A stretch of 64,000 bases of DNA, from NCBI GenBank assembly GCA_018711655.1, contig DVIA01000039.1, positions 22,447 through 86,446 of the forward strand. Reading direction: 5' to 3'. Origin of the DNA: Candidatus Pullichristensenella avicola. Lineage in GTDB: Bacteria; Bacillota; Clostridia; Christensenellales; Aristaeellaceae. This document shows positions 8,587-16,917 of the stretch, piece after piece. The first letter of the stretch is position 1; each line of letters opens with the position of its first letter. The translations under genes and the position numbers were made by a program. The notes beneath the pieces were generated by a model. It did not search any database. It was not told where the DNA came from and saw nothing but the letters and a program-made list of their open reading frames with translations.

Positions 8587-9197
8587 GGGAAATACCTCCT
8601 CATGATGCGGTCAAGTTCAGGAACCAGTCGGTCGATAAAGGCGTATACATAGGCAACGTCCACATGCCGCACAGGCGCGTCGTGCGGGCATGGGCCTTCG
8701 TAAAAGGCGAACTGATCATCGCGCCATTCGGCCAGTTCTTCGGCGGTAAGCATGGGGTGGTCAGAGGGAGGCGCGGCCATGCGCAGAAGTTCGAAAATGC
8801 ACGGCCTGTCCACAGCTTCGGCATAGAGGCGAAAGTCCGTTTGCCGCACGTCGTTGTAGTAAAGCGCGGGAATGAGCGCATCTCGCGCCGGATCGACCAT
8901 GTCCGGAAAATCGCGCTTTACCGAGGGCACCCAGTAGCCGTCGGTGAGGGCGTGGATGCCGTAGCCGACGTCAAAGGGCGCAAAATGGTCGCGCCAGTAT
9001 TCGTGTACGCGCTCGACATGCACGCTGCCCCAGTTGCCCAGGTGGAACTCGTCCTTGCGGGACTTGTCGTCGTGAAAGCGGACGTGCATCGCGTCTGGGG
9101 AGATCGCGCCCAGGTAGAACTCCGGGCATTCCAAATATGCCGCGTGACGCCGCGCCCATTGGCGCGCCAGCAGCAGGTGAACCATCGAAAGCGCCAT
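8583..9197 (-). CDS. Zinc-dependent phospholipase C-like protein
   Basis: The product has 204 residues, starting at the ATG preceded by GGAGGAGG. Several conserved His/Asp pairs (MVHLLLARQ, YLGAISPDAMH, HEYWRDHF, GYGIHALTDGYW) resemble the helical, metal-binding core of the zinc-dependent phospholipase C/P1 nuclease fold. The family assignment is by motif only. There is no signal peptide, so it probably acts in the cytoplasm. It is the first gene of the operon with nitroreductase, DUF5131 and rubrerythrin. The weak family match means it could be any small metal-dependent hydrolase. Confidence 0.6.
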   Translation of the reverse strand: MALSMVHLLLARQWARRHAAYLECPEFYLGAISPDAMHVRFHDDKSRKDEFHLGNWGSVHVERVHEYWRDHFAPFDVGYGIHALTDGYWVPSVKRDFPDMVDPARDALIPALYYNDVRQTDFRLYAEAVDRPCIFELLRMAAPPSDHPMLTAEELAEWRDDQFAFYEGPCPHDAPVRHVDVAYVYAFIDRLVPELDRIMRRYFP

Positions 9198-9528
9198 GTG
9201 CCTCCTCCATTCCTTGCCAATTTCATTATAACACACCCGCGCGCGGCGCGGCAAGGGGAAAAGCGCCCCGCGGTCCGCTTTTTTCGGAACCGGGAGCGCC
9301 TCGAAATCGGCCGCCGGGCGGCAGGGGAATGTCCAAAGGCTTTTCTGGAACGAATGGCGAAACGGAGGAAGCAGGAAATTGAAAGGGTGGCCCGCCGAAT
9401 GCTGGACAATGCGCGGCGTCCGGAGCCTTTGGGAAAAGAGAAGAGCGCGTTTTCCAACGGCGCCTGCGCCCGCAAAGCGCGGCGCGGAGGGCGCGTTGTT
9501 CCGCAAACGCCCCGCACTTGCGCGAGGC
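9198..9528. other. Intergenic region without a gene
   Basis: About 330 bases lie between two minus-strand operons. I see nothing convincingly coding. It must hold the promoter of the phospholipase-like operon (AT-rich around 9218-9240) and the 3' end of the decarboxylase-family transcript. Confidence 0.5.
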
Positions 9529-10221
9529 TTACCCTCTGGCCTCCGCCGCCCGGTCGATGCAGGCGATGGCGTTTAGGCTGCGCGGATAACCGATGTAGGG
9601 CAGACACTGGGAGACGACGCGAACGAGGAATCCCCGGTCGTTGCCAAGATTCATATTGCCGGCGGCATGGGCGGTCAGTTGCGGTTCGCATCCGCCCTGC
9701 GCGGCAAGGAAGCAGAAGGTGATCATTTCCCGCTGGGCCAGCGTCAGGCCGTTGCGGGTGTAATAATCGCCAAAACAGTTGGCGGCCAGCCAGCGATGGA
9801 TATGGCCGTTTTTCCACGCCTCCAGCATGTGTCTGCCGAAAATGGCCGCCTGCGCCTGCGCGCCTTTTTCGAGGCGATCGTCTGTGGCGGCAGTCGCCTG
9901 CGGCGCCAGGGGCAGGGCGACGCCGCGCGCCTCCAGGACGCTGTTGACGGCCTCCAGAAAGGGAAGAACGCGGCCAAAGCCAAGGTAGTCCGTCGCCTGA
10001 TAGACCGTCTCCTTGACCATGACGGGAGAAAGCCCCGCCTCCAGCGCGCGCGGCAGTTCCCACCGGAAGGCGTCCAACGCCTGACAGCCCAGCAAAGACG
10101 CCAGGATGGCCATGTGGCGCGTCGTCGGTTCCAACTGCTGGCCCGGCTCGTTGACGACTTCTTCCAGGGCGAAGCGTTCAAACTGCTGCATAAATTCGGG
10201 ATCGGTCCTCCAAAGGTCCAT
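9529..10221 (-). CDS. Carboxymuconolactone decarboxylase/AhpD-like family protein
   Basis: The product has 230 residues and contains two AhpD-like alpha-helical units. The first (HMAILASLLGCQALDAF and later ETVYQATDYLGFGRVLPF) and the second (REMITFCFLAAQGGCEPQLTAHAAGNMNLG) both show the pattern of the CMD fold. The redox CxxC of true AhpD is absent, so a peroxidase role is not supported. Paired CMD proteins of this kind often accompany aldo-keto reductases and cupins in anaerobes, as here. It is the last gene of the three-gene minus-strand operon. The substrate is unknown. Confidence 0.85.
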   Translation of the reverse strand: MDLWRTDPEFMQQFERFALEEVVNEPGQQLEPTTRHMAILASLLGCQALDAFRWELPRALEAGLSPVMVKETVYQATDYLGFGRVLPFLEAVNSVLEARGVALPLAPQATAATDDRLEKGAQAQAAIFGRHMLEAWKNGHIHRWLAANCFGDYYTRNGLTLAQREMITFCFLAAQGGCEPQLTAHAAGNMNLGNDRGFLVRVVSQCLPYIGYPRSLNAIACIDRAAEARG

Positions 10222-10240
10222 GGCGATGCCTCCTGTTGTT

Positions 10241-11254
10241 TCAAGGTTCCGTTTCGCGCGCTTCGGCGGGGACGTTCTGCGCCATTACGCCCACAAGGCG
10301 GTGGGGGACATACGGCGCTTCCAGTTTACGCGCCTCCTCGCCTGTCAGGGAAAGTTCCACCGCGCGGATCGCGCCGTCGATGTGCGCCGGTTTCGTCGCG
10401 CCGACCACGGGCGCGGCGACTTTTTGCAAAAGCCAGGCCAGGGCGATCTCCGTCATGGAGACGCCCCGCGCGTCCGCCAGGCGCGCCACGCGGCGGATGA
10501 TCTCGGCGTCCTGCCGAGCGGTGGCGTCATATTTGAAGCGCGCGTAGGCGTCCTCCTCCAGCCGCCGGGATGTTTCCCCCGGGCGCTTGGACAGACGGCC
10601 GCCGGCCAGAGCGCTGTAGGGCGTCATGGCGATATTGTCCTCGCGGCAAAGCCGGGCCATTTCGCGTTCTTCCTCGCGGAAAATGAGGTTGTAATGCCCC
10701 TGCACGGAGACGAATTTGGCGAAGCCTTCTTTTTCCGCCAGGGCGTTGGCCTTGGCAAGCTGGTAGGCAAAGCAGTTGGAAATGCCGATGTAGCGCGCCT
10801 TGCCGGAACGCACGACGCGGTCAAGCCCGTCCATGATTTCATACAGCGGCGTGGCGTAATCCCACATGTGATAGATATAAAGATCAACGTGGTCCATCCC
10901 CAGGTTTTGCAGGCTGGCGTCGATCATGCGCGAAATGTGTTCCCGCGCGGAAACGCCCCCGGCGATTTCCTGCGCCGTGCGGGGCGGGAACTTGGTGGCG
11001 ACCACCACGTCCTCGCGCCGGGCAAAATCCCGCAGCGCGCGGCCCAGATACTGCTCGCTGGTGCCGCCCTGATAGACGATGGCCGTATCGAAGAAGTTGA
11101 CGCCCGCCTCCAGGGCGCGGCGGATGATCTGCCGGGAAGAGGCTTCGTCCAGCGTCCAGGAGTGCTGGCCGCGTTTTGCCTCGCCAAAGCCCATGCAGCC
11201 GAGACAGACGCGCGAAACGCGCAGCGCGGATGCGCCGAGATTCGTATATTGCAT
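10241..11254 (-). CDS. Aldo/keto reductase
   Basis: The 337-residue NADPH-dependent oxidoreductase has a TIM-barrel fold. The catalytic tetrad is visible: Asp and Tyr in FFDTAIVYQ, Lys in VVATKFPP and His in LYIYHMWD. The C-terminal half has the usual cofactor-binding segment VGATKPAHIDGA. It lies between the cupin and CMD genes on the same strand with short gaps, so an operon is likely. The natural carbonyl substrate is not deducible. Confidence 0.93.
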   Translation of the reverse strand: MQYTNLGASALRVSRVCLGCMGFGEAKRGQHSWTLDEASSRQIIRRALEAGVNFFDTAIVYQGGTSEQYLGRALRDFARREDVVVATKFPPRTAQEIAGGVSAREHISRMIDASLQNLGMDHVDLYIYHMWDYATPLYEIMDGLDRVVRSGKARYIGISNCFAYQLAKANALAEKEGFAKFVSVQGHYNLIFREEEREMARLCREDNIAMTPYSALAGGRLSKRPGETSRRLEEDAYARFKYDATARQDAEIIRRVARLADARGVSMTEIALAWLLQKVAAPVVGATKPAHIDGAIRAVELSLTGEEARKLEAPYVPHRLVGVMAQNVPAEARETEP

Positions 11255-11308
11255 GCTTCCTCCTCGAACAAACGGACGGAATGGGGAAGGGCCGCTCCTG
11301 CGGCGCCC

Positions 11309-11761
11309 TCAAAGGGATTCGTGCGGTTCCAGCGCGTCGTAGGCGGCGTCGCTTACAGGTTCGAGCCACTCGTTCGCCGTCTGCGTTCCGGGTATCTCCA
11401 CGGCGATGTGAGCAAACCAACTGTCCCGTTTTGCGCCGTGCCAGTGCTTGACCCCGGCGGGGATGGCGACGACCGTGCCGGGCAGCAGGCTCACCGCCGC
11501 CTTGCCTTCTTCTTGATACCACCCCTCGCCGGCGGTACAGATCAGCACCTGACCGCCGCCGGTTTGGGCGCGATGGATATGCCAGTTGTTGCGGCAACCC
11601 GGTTCAAAGGTGACGTTGGCCAGAAATACCGCGCATGTCTGCGGATCGACGAGGGGGTTGAGATAGGAATTTCCGCTGAAATACTGCGCATAGGCGCTGT
11701 TGGGCTGGCCAAAGCCGAATGCGTTCAGGCTTTCGAATGTTTCCCTGTTGTGGACGCGCAT
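11309..11761 (-). CDS. Cupin-domain protein
   Basis: This 150-residue single-domain cupin has both motifs: NNWHIHRA with the metal-binding His pair, then GGGQVLICTAGEGWY, and the second motif PAGVKHWHGA. Such proteins often occur beside AhpD-like decarboxylases and aldo-keto reductases, as they do here. The gene is the first of the operon, about 75 bases downstream of a good promoter. A metal-dependent isomerase or sensor role is possible; nothing more specific is visible. Confidence 0.9.
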   Translation of the reverse strand: MRVHNRETFESLNAFGFGQPNSAYAQYFSGNSYLNPLVDPQTCAVFLANVTFEPGCRNNWHIHRAQTGGGQVLICTAGEGWYQEEGKAAVSLLPGTVVAIPAGVKHWHGAKRDSWFAHIAVEIPGTQTANEWLEPVSDAAYDALEPHESL

Positions 11762-11837
11762 GATGGTTTTCCTTTCTCGTGTCGGGGCAATATGCCCATT
11801 CTTGCGGGTGCTTCGGCAGGTTTTCGCCTCTACCGTT

Positions 11838-11866
11838 ATTATATTTCGCCGCCATGGAATTGTCGA
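11838..11866 (-). promoter_or_regulatory. Promoter of the cupin operon
   Basis: On the minus strand, TCGACA and a perfect TATAAT are separated by 17 bases, in an AT-rich patch upstream of the cupin gene. Confidence 0.65.
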
Positions 11867-11904
11867 ATACCTATTTGGAATAACGTTGCATAGGTTTTGC
11901 CAAT

Positions 11905-12495
11905 ATGACGGCGGAGCGGCGGCAGAAGGACATCGCCAACGCAGCCAAGGCCGCGGGCGACGACGTGCTTCGCCGAGAGGCGCAGTACAACATCGAGCGC
12001 TATCAGGCCGCCTACGACCGCATCACCGATAAGGCAATGCTGACGCCGGATAAGAGCCGCATGCGGGTGAGCGGGTTTAAAGACGTTAAACCACATGAGG
12101 CTTTACAGCGTGCAGCTGATTATGGTATACTGCAAGTAGACGAGAACCAGCCTGCGTTTCGGTCGCTTACAGATGTTGGTGCGCGCCAATGGTATCTTGA
12201 ACATGATAGAAGAATACCAGATTTGATAGATCGCTCAAAACCGTTGGAAGAGCAGGCTCGTCAAGCCTGCGAAATGCGCAACATATGCAGAACGTTGGCC
12301 CGTGAGTTTATGAAAGATCAGGAGAGCCGCAAGACGCTTGACGAGCGGTACCCCAATAAGTCTTTTGAGGAATTGATACAGGATAAAATGCTCAGGAAAG
12401 GATTATCGAGGCAGCAAGCCATCCGCGATATACTTGAGACGTCAACAAAAACAAACAAAGATGTAAATCGAAAACTCGGTCTGGAGGGTAATTGA
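11905..12495 (+). CDS. Phage minor-capsid-like fragment with C-terminal toxin-like domain
   Basis: The product has 196 residues. The first 60 (TAERRQKDIANAAKAAG and on) resemble the C-terminal part of phage minor capsid/head proteins. The rest (HEALQRAADYGILQ...NKSFEELIQDKMLRKGLSRQQAIRDIL) looks like an independent C-terminal domain, as in polymorphic toxins delivered on phage-type proteins. A stop lies 21 bases upstream in frame, so the larger N-terminal part is missing and this is probably a remnant. Base composition drops well below that of the neighbours from about 12080 onward, a sign of recent transfer. A small gene follows after one base. The toxin assignment is inference from architecture only, because I recognise no catalytic motif. 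Confidence 0.55.
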   Translation: MTAERRQKDIANAAKAAGDDVLRREAQYNIERYQAAYDRITDKAMLTPDKSRMRVSGFKDVKPHEALQRAADYGILQVDENQPAFRSLTDVGARQWYLEHDRRIPDLIDRSKPLEEQARQACEMRNICRTLAREFMKDQESRKTLDERYPNKSFEELIQDKMLRKGLSRQQAIRDILETSTKTNKDVNRKLGLEGN

Positions 12496-12496
12496 A

Positions 12497-12748
12497 ATGT
12501 TTGGGTATACTTTAGCGAACGCTGCCAGTGCGCAAGTATTCAATAAGGCGGCAAACTATATCGTAAACCAACTGCACTTCAAACCGACAGAAAAAGCATT
12601 GGAGGATGTTGATGGTAGTATCATTCAATGCTTTCGTGATGGAAATGACAGTATTGAATTGAGTATCGACGAGCAAATAGGAGGGGTGTTTGTTTGCTCG
12701 ACGCGAAAGCTAAACATTCAATGCGTTCGCGAGTGGGAAACCAATTAA
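12497..12748 (+). CDS. Small unknown protein, candidate immunity partner
   Basis: The product has 83 residues, slightly acidic, with no membrane segment or known motif. Its GGAGGG ribosome-binding site is inside the end of the preceding gene and only one base separates the two, so the pair is translationally coupled. It shares the lower GC content of the end of the toxin-like gene. Position, size and charge are those expected of an immunity protein, but there is no sequence evidence for that role. Confidence 0.5.
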   Translation: MFGYTLANAASAQVFNKAANYIVNQLHFKPTEKALEDVDGSIIQCFRDGNDSIELSIDEQIGGVFVCSTRKLNIQCVREWETN

Positions 12749-13152
12749 TGCAGATCGACGCATACAGACAGGCCGAGGCCAAGCGCGCCGAGGCGGAGAA
12801 ACGGGCCCGCGAGGAAGCGGAACTGGAAGCGCGCTTCAGCGCCGTGGTGGGCGACAAAACGTTCATTCACGACATGGTGCGCGAGGGCGTGAAGCGTGAT
12901 TTTGGCGTAGAAATGCTTCCCTGCGCCTGGATGCAGAAGCGCGGCTGCGAAAACTGTGTCGCGCCCGGGGAAGCACAATGGCGCGGCCCGGAGGCAAACG
13001 GTCATCGCCCGGCCTTTGCGCCGGGAAGCGCGGCGGGGGCGAGGGGCGCGATATCGGCGATCTTCAGGGGACGTTCCTGCCCGGCGTCCGCCAGCAAAGC
13101 CCATTCCAGCGCGCGCGAATCGAGAAGGCGCACCAGCGCGTCCTCCCGGTAG
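12748..13152 (+). pseudogene. Truncated phage-type gene
   Basis: The ATG overlaps the previous stop (TAATG). The first 70 residues look genuine: a charged helix EAKRAEAEKRAREEAELEAR followed by VGDKTFIHDMVREGV. After about base 12960 the frame becomes an Arg/Ala/Ser-rich translation running antisense to the spoIVFB-like gene, which is not believable protein. I read this as a gene cut off at the right border of the island, about 12960. The original function is unknown; a phage scaffold or head protein is possible. Confidence 0.45.
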
Positions 13153-13928
13153 ACCGCCAGCAGCGCCTCCTCGCGCGGGCGCAGCGCACGCAGCACGTCG
13201 AGCGCGGAACTGCGCTCGCTTACGGCCAAAACGCGCATGCGCTCCGGGCGTTCGGGCGCGCCGCGCCCGGGCCGCATGCGTTCGCAAAGCGCTTCGGCGC
13301 ATCCCATCGTCGCGCTGCGTCGCTCGCGCCCGCCCGAAGCGGCGAGGAACACCGCCGGCAGCAACAGCGCCAGATTCATCACGCCCGTGCGCGCCCAGCC
13401 CAGCAGCGCCAGCAGCGCCAGCGCGCCGGAAAGCGCATAGCCGCCGATGATCAGCGCGTTCAACGCCCGTGCGCGCGCCCTGCCCGGCCGCGCCAGCGCA
13501 TAGAGGGCGCGTCCGCCGTCCAACGGCAGCGCCGGCAGCAGGTTGAACGTCGCCAGCATGGCGTGAAATCGCATCAGATCGAGCGCGAAGGCCGGCGGCA
13601 ACGCGTTCCACCACGCCAGCGCCGCGCACGCCACCAACCCCAGCGCGTTGCCCAGCGGCCCCGAAAGCGAAACGCACAGAAGCTGCCCGCGACCGAGCCG
13701 ATAGGGGTTTTCCAGCGTCAGCGCGCCGCCAAAGGGCATCAGGTCCAGCGCTTCCATGCGCACATGCGTCAGGCGCGCCGCCGCCAGGTGCGCGCCCTCG
13801 TGCGTAAACAGCGCCAGCAGCATGGCCGCCGCCTCCGCGCGCGCGCCCAGGGCCAGCGAGAGGGCAAGCATCAACAGCGCCAGCGCATGCACGCGCACGA
13901 GTGTGGTTCCAACACGAAAACGGATCAC
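13002..13928 (-). CDS. spoIVFB: SpoIVFB-like M50 intramembrane metalloprotease
   Basis: This 308-residue polytopic membrane protease has the zinc motif HEGAH near residue 43 and the third ligand in NLLPALPLDGGRAL. A C-terminal domain of about 110 residues resembles the CBS-like domain of SpoIVFB. In spore formers this site-2-type protease cleaves pro-sigma-K in the mother cell. The start ATG overlaps the stop of the upstream M23-like gene (ATGA), reproducing the spoIVFA-spoIVFB order of Bacillus subtilis. The 3' end abuts the mobile remnant on the other strand. Family and context together make the call firm. Confidence 0.85.
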   Translation of the reverse strand: MIRFRVGTTLVRVHALALLMLALSLALGARAEAAAMLLALFTHEGAHLAAARLTHVRMEALDLMPFGGALTLENPYRLGRGQLLCVSLSGPLGNALGLVACAALAWWNALPPAFALDLMRFHAMLATFNLLPALPLDGGRALYALARPGRARARALNALIIGGYALSGALALLALLGWARTGVMNLALLLPAVFLAASGGRERRSATMGCAEALCERMRPGRGAPERPERMRVLAVSERSSALDVLRALRPREEALLAVYREDALVRLLDSRALEWALLADAGQERPLKIADIAPLAPAALPGAKAGR

Positions 13929-15037
13929 AGGCCCAACAACTCCGCAGGATCGATCAGCGCGCCGTTTCGGCGCGCCTCGAAGTAGAGGCGTCCCGCTTCG
14001 CTGCGGGCGATGACCTGGCCGCGCTCTACCGCTTCGCCCGCCTGCACCACCGGCTCAAGAAGATAGGCGCTGACCGTTTCCAGGCCGTCCGCGTGTTCGA
14101 TCAGCACGCCCCAGCCGCCGCCGGAAAGCTGCGTAACGGCCAGCACCGTGCCCGCCTCGGCGGCTGTCACGTCCGCCCCCGGTGCGCAGGCAAATTCCAG
14201 CCACGGCCGCTGCGCGTCGTAGCGCTTGTCCAGTTCGCCCTCTACGGGCGCCGCCAGTTCGCCTTCGCCGGAAAGATCGAAAAACACCAGCATGGATTCC
14301 GGCATCAGATTGCGCACAAAGGACAGCCTTCCCAGCGATTCGTCCAGATCAATGCGCATGGTCAGCGCCCGTTCGACGCCGTCCACCGCCGCGCGCGTCC
14401 AGGGCGTGTCGATGTTTTTCGCCGCCAGCAGCGCCAGCAGCAGCGCGCAGGCCACGGCGCTGTTGCGCAACAGGCGCTCGCCGAACGTCAAACGCGGCCG
14501 ATTGCCCCTGCGCCCTGTTGCGCGCGGCTTTCCAGAGCGCCGGATTGCGCGCGATCGCGTCTGCGCGCCCGGGGCCGCGTCCTCCCGCGCGTTTGAACGC
14601 GCTTCGGGATCCGCCGCGTTTTGCGCGCCCAGGGTCGCGCCGCTTTGTTCCGCGCGCCGAAGCGCCGCGTCGCAATGGGGTGGGCGTTTTGCAAACAGAC
14701 GAGTTCTGCCGATCCGCTGCGGCATGACGGAATTTTTCCCATCGGCGCACGCGGCGGGCGCTTTGGGCAAACGCGCTGCGTCTCCGCTCCGCGCGGCCCC
14801 GGAATGGCCGCTGGCTTCCGGGCGAAGGCGGCCTTGTGCGCGTTTTGCATGGTTCCGGTGTCTGTCGCGCGCCGTTTTGCCGGCGAAGCTTTCATCTGCG
14901 CCCATGATGACGACGGAACCGGCGCGATCTGCGTCGGTTTTGCGCCGCGATCGGACCCGGCCCGTCTGGCGGTCCCCAGCGCTGCTTTTCGGTACGTCGC
15001 CGGTATGAATGACGAGTCTGGTTTGATCCGTCTGCAT
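13925..15037 (-). CDS. spoIVFA: SpoIVFA-like protein with degenerate M23 domain
   Basis: The product has 370 residues from the ATG at 15037, which is preceded by GGGAGGG. The first half is low-complexity, basic and Arg/Ala-rich. A single membrane helix (SAVACALLLALLAAKN) follows, then an extracytoplasmic LytM/M23 domain at the end. The zinc ligands are missing (LYFEARRNG where active enzymes have LHFE), as in SpoIVFA, which anchors and regulates SpoIVFB rather than cutting peptidoglycan. The gene is translationally coupled to spoIVFB. The N-terminal third is so biased that its exact start is uncertain. Confidence 0.75.
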   Translation of the reverse strand: MQTDQTRLVIHTGDVPKSSAGDRQTGRVRSRRKTDADRAGSVVIMGADESFAGKTARDRHRNHAKRAQGRLRPEASGHSGAARSGDAARLPKAPAACADGKNSVMPQRIGRTRLFAKRPPHCDAALRRAEQSGATLGAQNAADPEARSNAREDAAPGAQTRSRAIRRSGKPRATGRRGNRPRLTFGERLLRNSAVACALLLALLAAKNIDTPWTRAAVDGVERALTMRIDLDESLGRLSFVRNLMPESMLVFFDLSGEGELAAPVEGELDKRYDAQRPWLEFACAPGADVTAAEAGTVLAVTQLSGGGWGVLIEHADGLETVSAYLLEPVVQAGEAVERGQVIARSEAGRLYFEARRNGALIDPAELLGL

Positions 15038-15431
15038 GTGCGTTCCCTCCCTGTCAAGGGACTTTATGCGCCCGTCCCACATGGGCAGAACAGCGCTGGC
15101 GGAGAGAAGGCTTCCCGCATCCATGACGCCGGCGCAAGCCGGCTTCCAAACGCCGCACGCCGCGGCGCTGGCGGGTTGCGCATTTTTGTTGTGGAGCCCA
15201 AAACGCCCCCCTAAACGCCTCACGCCGCTGGCGGAGGGTCGAAGAGTTGAACAGTCCTGCGCGCCTTCGCGCGAAAATCATACGGCGGTGGAGGCGTTCC
15301 CTGAATTTGCAGACTGAAAGAAGGCATGGATGCCTTTGGCGGAACGGCGTTTTCCAGGAAACGTATTCCCATAAAAGAACGGATGAAGTAGAATAGAACC
15401 ACCAGCAAATCGCCATTTTGGGAGGTAATAT
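15038..15431. other. Intergenic region without a gene
   Basis: About 390 bases between divergent genes. No gene is visible. It must hold the spoIVFA promoter and, near 15368-15400, a weak promoter-like TAGAAT ahead of the DUF3795 gene. Confidence 0.5.
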
Positions 15432-15806
15432 ATGAAGCGGGAATTGGGAATTGCCAGATGTGGCCTTGCGTGCTGTTTGTGCACAGAAAAAAGCGATTGT
15501 CGTGGTTGCGGCTCAAACGGTTGTCCAAACAATGCTTCTTGTGAGAACAAAAAATGTTCGATTGCAAGAGGATTGACGCATTGTTATAAGTGCGAGGCAA
15601 ATTGCAGGAAAGGACGATTGAGCAAAATAAAACCGTACGCGTTTACCGTATTTGCCAAAAAGTATGGGGAAGAAAAACTCCTGGACTGTTTGGAGAGAAA
15701 TGAGAAAAACGGAATTGTATATCACAGAGAGGGCATAAACGGGGATTATGATGATTTTGATGACGTTGAACAGTTAATGCGCTTTATCTTGACAGGAGTG
15801 CGATAA
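15432..15806 (+). CDS. DUF3795 cysteine-rich protein
   Basis: The product has 124 residues. Nine Cys residues occur in the first 45 positions in metal-binding arrangements (CGLACCLC, CRGCGSNGC, CSIARG) and more follow (CYKCEANC), the pattern of the DUF3795 family, a small putative zinc or iron-sulphur protein. GGGAGG lies eight bases ahead of the ATG. Codon use and base composition are much more AT-rich than in the genes on both sides, which points to recent horizontal acquisition. The function is unknown. Confidence 0.85.
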   Translation: MKRELGIARCGLACCLCTEKSDCRGCGSNGCPNNASCENKKCSIARGLTHCYKCEANCRKGRLSKIKPYAFTVFAKKYGEEKLLDCLERNEKNGIVYHREGINGDYDDFDDVEQLMRFILTGVR

Positions 15807-16112
15807 ATCGGAATTGGTTGAACGATCCATCATCGGGTCGGCCTGGCCGGCACAACGCGCGCCGGACAGGAACGGCGGAATTCTCTGCACTCTTATTATC
15901 GCACATCGGGAAACGGGCGCGGGTTATCATGCGCCTGCGCGCGAAAGGCAAGAACGAAATCAGTGCGGCTTTTATCGGGATATGGTCGCGCGCGAAGGGC
16001 AAGGGCCGTGTCCGCCTTCGCGCGCCGCTTTGCGGGCGCAGCGCGCGCGGCCATTGCTTCGCTTACGCCTTCAGATGTGCCGCGGGGCCCCGCCGGAGGC
16101 GCGTCGGGCAAC

Positions 16113-16145
16113 AAAAAATGGAGACTGTTTCTGGACAGTCTCCAT
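16113..16145 (-). terminator. Terminator after secG
   Basis: On the minus strand an 11-bp stem (ATGGAGACTGT and complement) with a six-base loop is followed by TTTTTT, 15 bases past the secG stop. Confidence 0.92.
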
Positions 16146-16160
16146 TCAAGGGGCTCGCGA

Positions 16161-16754
16161 TCATTCGGCTTCCGTCTCCGCCTCGGCAGCGGGTTCGTCC
16201 GCTTCCGTCTCGGCGGCGGGTTCCGCGCCGGCGTCGTCCGCTTCCGTCTCGGCGGCGGGTTCCGCGCCGGCGTCGTCCGCTTCCGTCTCGGCGGCAGGCT
16301 CCGCGCCGGCGTCGTCCGCTTCCGTCTCGGCGGCAGGCTCCGCGCCGGCGTCGTCCGCGTCAGGCTCGGCGGTGGGTTCCGCGCTGGCGTCGGCAGACTC
16401 GTCTACATGCGCGCTGGCGTCGTGATCCGGGATGCCGTCGCCGTCGTGGTCGTGTTCGAGTTCTTCAGCGGTGTAAGTGGTATCCGTGGCCGAGTCCGCC
16501 TCCTGCGCGGCCTGGTGCGAAGTGATGAACACCGTGGCAATGGCGGCGACGATGAAGATGACCGCGGCGATCTTGGTGATCTTCGCCATTTTGCCTTCGT
16601 AGCTCTTGGCCTTGTTCTTTCCAAAGAAGGTTTCCGCGCCGCCGCCGATAGCCCCAAGTCCCTGGCGCTGCCCCTGCTGCATGAGGACAGCGACGATCAG
16701 CACGATGGATATGAGAATCAGAACAATATTGAGAATGATGGTCAACGCGGTCAT
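16161..16754 (-). CDS. secG: SecG preprotein translocase subunit with long acidic repeat tail
   Basis: SecG assists SecYEG-mediated export. The first 80 residues are a standard SecG: helix 1 (LTIILNIVLILISIVLIVAVL), the signature QQGQRQGLGAIGGG, the cytoplasmic loop ETFFGKNKAKSYEGKM, and helix 2 ending FITSH. The usual protein stops near residue 75-80. Here about 117 more residues follow: a TSP3-like, possibly calcium-binding DHDGDGIPDHD, then four perfect 13-residue units DDAGAEPAAETEA. Because both SecG termini face outside, the tail should lie outside the membrane. AGGAGG precedes the ATG at 16754. The extension is the anomaly; the core is certain. Confidence 0.93.
   Translation of the reverse strand: MTALTIILNIVLILISIVLIVAVLMQQGQRQGLGAIGGGAETFFGKNKAKSYEGKMAKITKIAAVIFIVAAIATVFITSHQAAQEADSATDTTYTAEELEHDHDGDGIPDHDASAHVDESADASAEPTAEPDADDAGAEPAAETEADDAGAEPAAETEADDAGAEPAAETEADDAGAEPAAETEADEPAAEAETEAE
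16200..16355 (-). repeat. 39-bp tandem repeat inside secG
   Basis: Four in-frame 39-bp units are identical in the protein they encode, with a few silent changes (for example GCGGCGGG versus GCGGCAGG). A fifth, diverged unit lies at each edge. This is a likely hotspot for length variation. Confidence 0.9.
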
Positions 16755-16794
16755 GGAACTCCTCCTATACGATCGTAAAGCAAACTGCCAGAGT

Positions 16795-16823
16795 ATTATA
16801 CCACGGTTTTTCCGCAAAGGCAA
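16795..16823 (-). promoter_or_regulatory. Promoter of secG
   Basis: On the minus strand, TTGCCT and TATAAT are separated by 17 bases, about 40 bases before the secG start. Confidence 0.7.
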
Positions 16824-16917
16824 CCATGTTTTACATATTTTCCCGAATTTCACACACATCTCCCTGCGCGCTTGACCGCGGGGCGCGCCTGTGGTAGGAT
16901 GAAACGGGGGGATGCCT

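Noticed and set aside
9529..10221. AhpD peroxidase
   Set aside because: The CMD fold is present but the redox CxxC is missing.
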